A stretch of DNA of 34,510 nucleotides from JAUSPI01 sp964650385 (GTDB taxonomy: Bacteria > Desulfobacterota > Syntrophia > Syntrophales > JADFWA01), in assembly GCA_964650385.1 (NCBI GenBank), contig CAZYTP010000022.1, forward strand, positions 1 to 34,510. The letters run 5' to 3'. This document shows positions 7,508 through 14,687 of this stretch, piece by piece. Both the position numbers and the translations under genes were made by a program. How positions within the stretch are numbered: the first letter of the stretch is position 1; every line of letters begins with the position of its first letter. Below the pieces are notes generated by a model. The model was not told where the DNA came from, did not search any database, and saw only the letters and a list, made by a program, of their open reading frames with translations.

Positions 7508-8287
7508 ATGGCACTAAGCGAAATTATAATAACAAGGGCAATAATTGACCGATTTTCACAGAAATTTATGGAATATGTAGAAGTTGACACAGCCATTGTA
7601 GGCGCAGGTCCCGCCGGTCTGGTGGCGGCATATTTCCTGGCAAAAGCCGGCAACAAGGTAGCGATATTTGAACGAAAACTCTCCATCGGCGGAGGAATGT
7701 GGGGCGGTGGAATGATGTTCAACGAAATAGTGGTGCAGGAAGAAGGCAAAGAGATCCTCGATATATTCGACATAAACACCAAAGAATATGAGCCGGGTTA
7801 CTATACGGCTGATGCAATCGAATCAGTCACCACGATCTGCTCACACGCAACCAAGGCAGGAGCCAAAATCTTCAACTGTATGAGTGTAGAGGATGTCATG
7901 ATCCGTGAGGGTCGTGTAATCGGTCTTGTTATTTCCTGGTCACCGGTAGAAATGGCAGGTCTTCCTGTAGATCCCCTTACTATCACAACAAGGAACGTTG
8001 TAGATGCAACCGGACATGACACTGAGGTGCTTCGTGTAATTGTTCGAAAAGCAAACATAAAATTAGACACGGAAAGTGGAGAAATAATGGGTGAACGCTC
8101 CATGTGGGCCGATAAAGCAGAGCGGCTAATAGTTGAAAATACAAAAAAGATCTGCCCGGGTGTATACGTATCTGGAATGTCAGCGGCCGCCGCCTTTGGC
8201 TGCCCCAGAATGGGACCTATCTTCGGTGGAATGCTACTTTCAGGAAAAAAAGTGGCAGAACTGATTATTGCCGGAGATCAGAAGTAA
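7508..8287 (+). CDS. thi4: Thi4-family thiazole synthase (archaeal/anaerobic type)
   Basis: A 259-residue FAD/NAD-binding enzyme that builds the thiazole half of thiamin from NAD and glycine. It has the Rossmann motif AIVGAGPAGLVAA (29-41), the GGGMWGGGMM loop (61-70), VVDATGHD, and the C-terminal GCPRMGPIFGGMLLSGKK block typical of Thi4. Yeast Thi4 uses Cys205 as a sacrificial sulfur donor; methanogen enzymes have His there and use free sulfide. From memory of those sequences, the equivalent position (two before the Asp of VDP) is Pro153 here, so the protein cannot be a Cys-type suicide enzyme. A strong GGAGGAG lies upstream of the ATG. Ribose-1,5-bisphosphate isomerases of Archaea share the fold, but the thiamin operon context argues for Thi4. 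Confidence 0.93.
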   Translation: MALSEIIITRAIIDRFSQKFMEYVEVDTAIVGAGPAGLVAAYFLAKAGNKVAIFERKLSIGGGMWGGGMMFNEIVVQEEGKEILDIFDINTKEYEPGYYTADAIESVTTICSHATKAGAKIFNCMSVEDVMIREGRVIGLVISWSPVEMAGLPVDPLTITTRNVVDATGHDTEVLRVIVRKANIKLDTESGEIMGERSMWADKAERLIVENTKKICPGVYVSGMSAAAAFGCPRMGPIFGGMLLSGKKVAELIIAGDQK

Positions 8288-8347
8288 AAACACTCAACAA
8301 TCCTTAATTTTCATCGTCCTCCAACTTTACAAAAAGGAAGTGAAGAT

Positions 8348-9049
8348 ATGACTAAATTAGAGAAAGAACGCAAAGGCGAAACTCCGGCCTTTGAGGGTAA
8401 CGCAGAAACTTTTGACGTCTGGTTTAGTAAGAATCAAATTGTGTTCGAATCGGAGCTGCTGGCAGAAAAATATTTTATAACTGACCCTGAAAATACCGTA
8501 AGCATTGGTTGTGGTAGTGGATTGTTTGAATCAAGGCTTGGCATTAAATGTGGAGTGGAACCTTCGAAAAATATGGCTATACTGGCAGAAAACAGGGGCA
8601 TAGAAGTAAAAATAGGAACAGCGGAAAACGTTCCATATGAAAATGAAAAATTTGATGGAGTTTTATTAAGTACGATACTGAGCTATGTGAAGGATCGTAA
8701 AAAGGCAGTAAATGAAGCGTACCGCATTTTAAAACACAACGGACGTATTGTCGTGTCATTTCTGGCAAGGGAGGGTTCATATGCCATGCTGTACGATTTA
8801 GCTTATTTGAGAGGAGAATATGACCCCGAAGCTGCCCCGGAACATCCATATCCAATCAAATTTATTGAGGGAGTTTATTGGTGCTCTACGAGTGAGGTCA
8901 CTAACTTGCTAAAGAATGCTGGATTTATCGATTTAGAATACGTGCAAACTCTTACAAGACATCCAAAATATACAAATGATAAGGTGGAGGAACCGATAGA
9001 GGGATATGATAAAGGAGATTATATAGTTATTCAGGGTACTAAACCATGA
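8348..9049 (+). CDS. Class I SAM-dependent methyltransferase in the thiamin operon
   Basis: A 233-residue Rossmann-fold methyltransferase. Motif I appears as VSIGCGSGLFE near residues 51-61, the acidic/adenine region as GTAENVPYENEKFDGVLL, and the post-motif YRILKHNGRIVVSFLA near 127-142. This is the Methyltransf_11 (UbiE-like) pattern. The gene lies between thi4 and tenA under the same riboswitch. Its stop overlaps the tenA start in ATGA, so the two are translationally coupled. No methylation step exists in the standard thiamin pathway, so its substrate is unknown; a salvage, thiazole-modifying or damage-repair role is inference. Its coding sequence looks more AT-rich than neighbouring thiC, which may mean separate acquisition with tenA. 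Confidence 0.88.
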   Translation: MTKLEKERKGETPAFEGNAETFDVWFSKNQIVFESELLAEKYFITDPENTVSIGCGSGLFESRLGIKCGVEPSKNMAILAENRGIEVKIGTAENVPYENEKFDGVLLSTILSYVKDRKKAVNEAYRILKHNGRIVVSFLAREGSYAMLYDLAYLRGEYDPEAAPEHPYPIKFIEGVYWCSTSEVTNLLKNAGFIDLEYVQTLTRHPKYTNDKVEEPIEGYDKGDYIVIQGTKP

Positions 9050-9705
9050 AAGTCTCAGAAAAATTAAGAAAAGACACCGGCCATATATGGGAAAAGATAT
9101 TCGAACACCCATTTGTCATTGAACTTTATAATGGTAGTCTGCCAATTGAAAAGTTTAAATTTTACATACTCCAGGACTACAATTATCTGGTTGATGCTAT
9201 AAAAAATTTTGCTGTAATAGCCTCAAGAGTTGATTCTGTCGATGTTATGAAAGAAGTTGTCCAGGTGGTGCATTTAGAGGCGGTAAGTGAATTTAACGAA
9301 TATGAGAAATTACTCAATAAGCTGGGATATACAATAGAAGATGCCATGAATATCGAACCCCTCCCTGTAAATGTATCCTACAGTAGTTTCCTCATAGCAA
9401 CGAGTTCGCTGAAATCATATCAAGAAGCTATCACTTCTGTCCTGCCCTGCTTCTGGTCCTATGCTGAAATCGCAAAATACCATGAGAAGAAATTGAACGA
9501 AAACAGCAATAGTATATATGTGGACTGGGCATCGGTCTACCTTTCAGACGACTACCTTAACCTGGTAAACCGGATTAAGAATATTGTAGATATCGGCGGT
9601 AAGAGTTTTCCATATGAAAAATTAAAATACATCTTTATGACAGCAAGTAGATATGAATATATGTATTGGAATTCAGTCTACAACATGGATAAATGGCCTG
9701 TTTAG
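9046..9705 (+). CDS. tenA: TenA-family protein (aminopyrimidine aminohydrolase/thiaminase II type)
   Basis: A 219-residue all-helical TenA/PqqC-family protein. Residues match the TenA_C active site: Asp44 in QDYNYL, Cys135 in LPCFWSYAEI and Glu204 in SRYEYMYW. Enzymes with this Cys hydrolyse aminomethyl-pyrimidine breakdown products of thiamin to HMP, feeding ThiD, and can cleave thiamin. It starts inside the stop codon of the methyltransferase (ATGA overlap), so a joint role in pyrimidine salvage is plausible. No fused domains. It sits between thi4 and thiC in the TPP-controlled unit. Confidence 0.93.
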   Translation: MKVSEKLRKDTGHIWEKIFEHPFVIELYNGSLPIEKFKFYILQDYNYLVDAIKNFAVIASRVDSVDVMKEVVQVVHLEAVSEFNEYEKLLNKLGYTIEDAMNIEPLPVNVSYSSFLIATSSLKSYQEAITSVLPCFWSYAEIAKYHEKKLNENSNSIYVDWASVYLSDDYLNLVNRIKNIVDIGGKSFPYEKLKYIFMTASRYEYMYWNSVYNMDKWPV

Positions 9706-9838
9706 TGGACAGCGGCAGTAACTTTAAACAAGATAAAGAATTACTGAATAATCTCATCGAGATAAATTGATTACCAATAAGCTTTTGTAGAGGTTCTTGA
9801 ATCCTCAGTATTCCTCATAGAAGGAGGACGCATTATAA

Positions 9839-11134
9839 ATGACACAACTGGAAATCGCCCGTAGAGACAAAATTTCAGAAGAGATGGAGATATGTGCAAA
9901 GCATGAAAGTGTAGCGCCGGAATACATACGCAAGGGCGTTGAGGACGGCAATATTGTGGTGATAAGAAATAAAAAACATACCTCCATTTTGCCCCTTGCC
10001 ATTGGTAAGGGTTTAAAGACAAAGGTCAACTCCAATATCGGGACATCGAAAGACCGTGTTGATCTTGAGGTAGAGCTTGAAAAAGTAAGGATATCTGTTG
10101 CCGCGGGGGCCGACACGATCATGGACCTGTCCACGGGTGGCGATATCAGGGCAATAAGAAAAGCAATCATAAAAGAATCAACGGTTTCGATTGGAACGGT
10201 TCCGATATACCAGGCCGCCGCCCAGATGCTTGAGTCCCGAAAGGCAATCGTGGAGATGAGCGATGATGACATGTTCAGGGTCATAGAGGAAAATGGCGAG
10301 GACGGCGTAGATTTTATTACCGTTCACTGTGGCGTGACAAGAAGGAGCGTCGGCCTCCTGGAGGAACAGGGGCGACGTCTTGGAATCGTCAGCAGAGGGG
10401 GGACCTTTCTGTCCAAGTGGATGGAGTACAACGAGAGAGAAAATCCTCTCTACGAACAGTACGACAGGTTGCTTGAGATTGCCAAATCCTACGATATGGT
10501 CCTCAGCCTCGGTGATGGTCTGAGACCAGGCTGTATTGCCGATGCGACTGACAGGGGACAGATCGAAGAGCTTATTTCTTTAGGCGAACTGACAAAAAGG
10601 GCACGGGACTATGGAGTTCAGGTCATGATTGAAGGGCCGGGCCATGTTCCGATCAAAGAGATTGAAGCGAACGTGCAGCTGGAAAAGAGTCTCTGCAACG
10701 GGGCGCCCTTCTACGTGCTAGGACCCCTCCCGACGGATATAGCACCCGGTTATGACCACATAACAGCAGCCATAGGAGGCGCCATCGCTGCATCAGCCGG
10801 CGCGGACTTTCTCTGTTATGTCACTCCGGGGGAACATCTGAGACTTCCAACCCTCGAAGACGTTAAGGAAGGTGTTATAGCCTCAAGGATCGCTGCCCAC
10901 ATTGCGGACATCGCCAAAGGAGTCCCCGGCGCATTTGATAAAGACATCCTCATGGCAAAGTACAGGAATGAATTCGATTGGGATGGGCAGGTAAGCATAT
11001 CGATTGATCCCGATAAAGCAGGAGCTTATCTGGAGAAAAGTGAAAGCGCGAGTGAAGAGGGCTGCACCATGTGCGGTGAGTTCTGCGCGATTAAACTCGG
11101 CAAAAAGGATAAAACAAGCCACCGCCGAGACTAA
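9839..11134 (+). CDS. thiC: Phosphomethylpyrimidine synthase ThiC
   Basis: A 431-residue radical SAM enzyme that rearranges aminoimidazole ribotide (AIR) to HMP-phosphate. It is the short form that lacks the N-terminal extension of enterobacterial ThiC. Core marks include DTIMDLSTGGDI, TVPIYQA, FITVHCGVT, SLGDGLRPGCIADA, MIEGPGHVP, LGPLPTDIAPGYDHI and CYVTPGEHLRLP. The C-terminal cluster motif reads CTMCGEFC, spaced C-x2-C-x3-C, where the E. coli enzyme has C-x2-C-x4-C; other short ThiC proteins may share this. AGGAGG sits well placed before the ATG. A 133-base gap separates it from tenA with no visible promoter, so it is probably the last gene of the riboswitch operon. Confidence 0.97.
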   Translation: MTQLEIARRDKISEEMEICAKHESVAPEYIRKGVEDGNIVVIRNKKHTSILPLAIGKGLKTKVNSNIGTSKDRVDLEVELEKVRISVAAGADTIMDLSTGGDIRAIRKAIIKESTVSIGTVPIYQAAAQMLESRKAIVEMSDDDMFRVIEENGEDGVDFITVHCGVTRRSVGLLEEQGRRLGIVSRGGTFLSKWMEYNERENPLYEQYDRLLEIAKSYDMVLSLGDGLRPGCIADATDRGQIEELISLGELTKRARDYGVQVMIEGPGHVPIKEIEANVQLEKSLCNGAPFYVLGPLPTDIAPGYDHITAAIGGAIAASAGADFLCYVTPGEHLRLPTLEDVKEGVIASRIAAHIADIAKGVPGAFDKDILMAKYRNEFDWDGQVSISIDPDKAGAYLEKSESASEEGCTMCGEFCAIKLGKKDKTSHRRD

Positions 11135-11167
11135 TGAGATCCGGGCACAGCTGCCGCTTAGATCCGG

Positions 11168-11461
11168 CTATAACTTTTCTTCCACAGACTTTACCTTACT
11201 GGTGATGCGTCCGGCGACTCCTTTCCTGTAGTCAGCCTTAATGGTCAGATACACCCTTTCGCAGTCTTTCGCAAGTTCATGAAAGCAGCGGTTTACCACG
11301 GCCATGACTTCATCCCACTCACCTTCGATGCTCGTGCTCATGGGGCCAAGCTTATACGACAGACCGCTGTCCCTGATAATTCTCACCGCTCTGGACACAT
11401 ACGGGCTTACACTGCCACCCTTGTCTAAAGGGAAAATCGCCAGATCAATAAGTACACTCAT
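11168..11461 (-). CDS. MTH1187/YkoF-family thiamine-binding protein
   Basis: A 97-residue ferredoxin-fold protein of the MTH1187 (DUF77) family, which binds thiamin or hydroxymethylthiazole-like ligands and is often linked to thiamin genes. Recognisable blocks are LIDLAIFPLDKG at the start, VRIIRDSGLSYKLGPMSTSIEG in the middle, and the ending RVYLTIKADYRKG. I placed the start at the ATG at 11461 because GAGGAGG lies directly upstream; an upstream TTG would overlap that ribosome binding site. It is convergent with thiC, their stops 33 bases apart. A role in thiamin or precursor carriage is inferred from family and context. Confidence 0.9.
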   Translation of the reverse strand: MSVLIDLAIFPLDKGGSVSPYVSRAVRIIRDSGLSYKLGPMSTSIEGEWDEVMAVVNRCFHELAKDCERVYLTIKADYRKGVAGRITSKVKSVEEKL

Positions 11462-11492
11462 AAATCCTCCTCTCAAAGGACCAACAATAATA

Positions 11493-11522
11493 ATACCTAA
11501 TAATCTTAGGATTATTAGGTAT
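11493..11522. promoter_or_regulatory. Perfect 13+13 AT-rich inverted repeat
   Basis: ATACCTAATAATC (11493-11505) is mirrored exactly after the 4-base loop TTAG. It lies 31 bases upstream of the thiamine-binding protein start and 97 bases downstream of the cyclase stop (both genes on the minus strand). It could be an operator for the small gene. It could also be a terminator for the cyclase, since TATTATTGTT follows on the minus strand. Confidence 0.5.
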
Positions 11523-11618
11523 ACCTTTCATAAATATCCTGTCCCCCCGATTACGGTGCCATTCATCCCCGAGCAAAGCGCGGAACACGGGTTGCAGGGT
11601 ATGAGACGGCCTTTATAA

Positions 11619-14336
11619 CTATTCTGGAAATGGTTTTTTAATGATCATGAGGAAGGCCATACATAGGCCAATTATTCCACCAATTATCAGAAACCCTTTC
11701 TGATAAAGCCAGAGCTCCTGAGAGGAACATATCAATTCCTGGTGGATAAAACCCAGGTAATAGTTGATTATAGGGAAACAAATAAGGCCGACAAAAAAAA
11801 TGATCGCTTGAATGATTAAACTTTTTATAAAAAATTTACTTAAATAAAAGCGAAGGCAAGCTATTCTCTTTATACTTTTTATTTTTGAATAAACCTTATC
11901 TATATCAACATAAAGTTCATCCATTGAGCTAAAAGATTTTTTGAAAGCACCGGGGGAGCCAGATTCAACCATACCTTTAACACTATCAATTCTGTCCTGC
12001 ACGACCTTAAAATCGACATTAAGATTCTTAACCAGGTCCTTATATGGAAAATTGTTGGCAAAAGTAATCTCTTTCCCATATCGATCGGTTAATTCGTAAA
12101 GATCTTTGCTTATCTTTTTTTCCCATTCAGTTATAATTCCTCGACACATTGAAATGATCATATTAGCGTAGCGACTAATACCCAAGTACCCTAAATAACT
12201 GTCTGAATTTGACAATTCTTTGATCTTTGCATATAGAGACGTCACCCCCTCCATATCCTTGTCTTCTTCCCCGGCCAACCTTTTAAACCTTTCAAACTCC
12301 TCTTCGGCCATTGACACAACCTCTTGGGCTTTTTTTTTGGCCAGGGCAAAGAGTTTTGTAAGTTCCGGCTGGATTATTTTATCAAATGGGACAAGCTCGG
12401 GGTCAATTAAGATATTTATATAATATTCAGGGTTACTTTGGATAAACCTCATTAACTCAGTGACTGCCTCGGCACCGAGGCCTTTATGGAACTTTGATAC
12501 AATGTTTTGATATATTGCTTCAGGGCATTGAGGATGGAGTTTTATGATCTCTTCTATCTTTTGTTCCGCATATAAAAAATTACCCTCCAGATAATATATG
12601 CGAAAAAGCAAGAAAAGGACAAAAATTCTCTTCGGTTTTGTTTCTGCACAATCCAGTGCCTTATTAAAATAAACTTTGGCCTGACTAAAAGCATTCCTTT
12701 CGATATTTAAGAACCCCATGGAACAATAAGCCTTATAGTCTTCAGGATCCTTTTCTATTGAAGTGTTGAGCAAGGCCTCTGCCTGTTTCAGATTTGAGAC
12801 ACGAATACAATCTTGCGCCAACCAAACCAGGCCTCCCTTATGCTGCCCCCCATTTATTCTTATCTTTATCTTATCCCAGTTATCTTCAAGAGAATCCCAA
12901 AGGACTCTAAGAAAGCGTATTTGAAAAATAGATTTTAATTCATAAAATCCTTCATGAATCGATAGATCTGAGACGCCCGGATTGATTCCCTCCTCCATCA
13001 TAGGCTTACGATCTTCACCTAATCCAGACAAGTAAAGATAAAAGAGGTCTTTGATTTTTCTTTCTGATAGGTATCCCAATTCTTTCAAAAAATGGCCTAT
13101 ATCCTCCGATCTTTTTGAGGGACAATCTTGGGACAGGTGTCTTCCAGACCCACAATAATAACAAGGTTTATGGCTCCCCTCAACAAAGGCACGATTGAAT
13201 AAAAAACGAAGGGTCTCACCCAATTCTTCTTTTTTAGGTTGTCCCTCTAAAATAAGCTTGTAAAAAGCTTGAGTTATGCCTTTATCAAACGATGGATCAA
13301 TGGGAAAAGGGCGTTTGACCTTTATGGACATATAAGCGGAGGGAGAAATATAGATTTCACCCGGATCAATTTCATTCCAATTGACTTCAAGGCCTTCCAT
13401 CATCAATCTATCAGCTCGAAGATAAAATCCCGAATCAATTATTATACGCAATGGTAAGTACACATGCCCATTATCACTTCCAAAGCTCTCTCTTAGAAAT
13501 TTCAATACTTCGGCTGCAACAAATATGGACAACGATGCCTCTTCTCCAACTAGAACGATGGATTTATCCGGCAGGATACTCTCTTTAAGTATTTTTCCTC
13601 CATAAATACTGTCCTTTTTCTCAAGGAGGACATCCCATATCCGGGCAAAATCATGGCCGCTCAGATTCCACAGGGGCTTCATGTAGAGGATAATTCTCGT
13701 TGTAGGGTCGCACTCAATCGCCTCGTCCCACTTGACTTCGTACAGGGCAAGCCCTTTGACGGCCTTTTTAAGGGATCTCTTTTTGTCGGAGAGATCTGCG
13801 AGTTCAAAGTACAAGGATGGCAAGTCCTTAACCAGGTCAAAAACCGATTGGGACAGGTAAATTTGCGAACCACCCGCCAATCCCACTATCTTGGAGGCCA
13901 GATTCACGACACTACCAAAGATATCTTCCTTTTCAACTATACCCTCCCCAAAATGGATACCGACCCTGATATTAATCTGATCATCAGGATCTCTTTTTTC
14001 ATTATAGAGTCTAAACTTTTGCTGGATCGCGACGGCCGAACGAACTGCCTCTTTAGGGTCAAGAAAATAGGCCAAAATTGAATCGCCGATAGTTTTGATC
14101 ACAACACCACTATGCTCAACTATTGAAGCAGAAACTAAATCTTCGTGGGATTGGAGCATTTTCCTGCCGGCTACATCTCCATGGACCTTAAAGTATTTGG
14201 TTGTCTCGACAATATCGGTAAAAAGGACCGCCATCTTTTGGAAAGAATCCTCTGTGTACTCGTCCACAGGATGTGGAGGAGAAAACTGGGATTCAAATCG
14301 GGGCATATTTTTTTTAAAAGATGAAAAAAGTTTCAT
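11619..14336 (-). CDS. Class III adenylate cyclase-like protein with CCHC zinc knuckle, TPRs and C-terminal membrane anchor
   Basis: A 905-residue multidomain protein. Residues 34-205 form a class III cyclase domain: metal-binding Asp41 (FTDIVETT) and Asp85 (IKTIGDSILAYF), adenine-selecting Lys81 and Asp138 (EDIFG), and transition-state Asn145. The paired Arg is replaced by Lys149 in VNLASKI, so activity is uncertain. Residues 213-363 look like a second, degenerate cyclase-like domain (LRIIIDSGF, GEIYISPSAY). A CX2CX4HX4C zinc knuckle (Cys392, Cys395, His400, Cys405) follows. TPR-like helices span about 500-640, a charged helical stretch 660-840, and two hydrophobic segments (about 843-866 and 877-898) end the protein. 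It would sit on the inner membrane facing the cytoplasm and, if active, make cAMP. It has its own upstream region and no obvious operon partner. Confidence 0.85.
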   Translation of the reverse strand: MKLFSSFKKNMPRFESQFSPPHPVDEYTEDSFQKMAVLFTDIVETTKYFKVHGDVAGRKMLQSHEDLVSASIVEHSGVVIKTIGDSILAYFLDPKEAVRSAVAIQQKFRLYNEKRDPDDQINIRVGIHFGEGIVEKEDIFGSVVNLASKIVGLAGGSQIYLSQSVFDLVKDLPSLYFELADLSDKKRSLKKAVKGLALYEVKWDEAIECDPTTRIILYMKPLWNLSGHDFARIWDVLLEKKDSIYGGKILKESILPDKSIVLVGEEASLSIFVAAEVLKFLRESFGSDNGHVYLPLRIIIDSGFYLRADRLMMEGLEVNWNEIDPGEIYISPSAYMSIKVKRPFPIDPSFDKGITQAFYKLILEGQPKKEELGETLRFLFNRAFVEGSHKPCYYCGSGRHLSQDCPSKRSEDIGHFLKELGYLSERKIKDLFYLYLSGLGEDRKPMMEEGINPGVSDLSIHEGFYELKSIFQIRFLRVLWDSLEDNWDKIKIRINGGQHKGGLVWLAQDCIRVSNLKQAEALLNTSIEKDPEDYKAYCSMGFLNIERNAFSQAKVYFNKALDCAETKPKRIFVLFLLFRIYYLEGNFLYAEQKIEEIIKLHPQCPEAIYQNIVSKFHKGLGAEAVTELMRFIQSNPEYYINILIDPELVPFDKIIQPELTKLFALAKKKAQEVVSMAEEEFERFKRLAGEEDKDMEGVTSLYAKIKELSNSDSYLGYLGISRYANMIISMCRGIITEWEKKISKDLYELTDRYGKEITFANNFPYKDLVKNLNVDFKVVQDRIDSVKGMVESGSPGAFKKSFSSMDELYVDIDKVYSKIKSIKRIACLRFYLSKFFIKSLIIQAIIFFVGLICFPIINYYLGFIHQELICSSQELWLYQKGFLIIGGIIGLCMAFLMIIKKPFPE

Positions 14337-14519
14337 TGATATCTTTTTCCCGACAATCTTTGGTTACCCTTTCAGCAAACAGTAATATATGAAAAAATGA
14401 CCTTTGTATTATTCAGTGTAAAATAATATACTTAATGGTAAGTAAATTCAAGAATTTCATTATCCTCTTTTTCTGAAAAATCACCCTATTGATTACACTA
14501 CAGGTACGTAATTTCCTCT

Positions 14520-14636
14520 TCAATGGTATTTTTTTACTTCGACAAAGATCTTCCCCGCAAGTTTTAATGCTTGTTTTAATGGATCAGTCTCTTGAATGTG
14601 GTCAGTGACAGATGGTATTTCAAAGCTATCTAATGG
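14520..14636 (-). pseudogene. Gene-tail remnant, weakly HEPN-like
   Basis: The minus strand keeps an open frame ending in ...DPLKQALKLAGKIF VEVKKYH before a stop, with no start codon and a stop in frame just upstream. The peptide looks like a genuine protein C-terminus: amphipathic helix, Lys/Glu rich. The pattern ALKLAGKIFVEVKKY recalls the last helix of HEPN-domain proteins, but 38 codons are too few to be sure. It is probably debris of a gene lost between the cyclase and glycosyltransferase. Confidence 0.3.
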
Positions 14637-14656
14637 TCAGTAGGTAAGAGTTGTGT

Positions 14657-14679
14657 GGGACAGATTTTAAATCTGTCCC
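14657..14679. repeat. GGGACAGATT palindrome (10+10 with 3-base loop)
   Basis: GGGACAGATT and AATCTGTCCC form a perfect stem 8 bases past the glycosyltransferase stop. It has no T-run on the minus strand, so it is a weak terminator candidate. Similar GGGACAGATTTAAAATCTGTCCC units are familiar as dispersed intergenic repeats. Confidence 0.5.
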
Positions 14680-14687
14680 GCTGAATT

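Larger units (their letters stand above)
14337..14687. other. Intergenic region between the cyclase and glycosyltransferase genes
   Basis: This stretch holds the cyclase upstream region (AT-rich, no clear promoter), a minus-strand coding remnant at 14520-14636 and a perfect palindrome at 14657-14679. Nothing else is recognisable. Confidence 0.5.
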
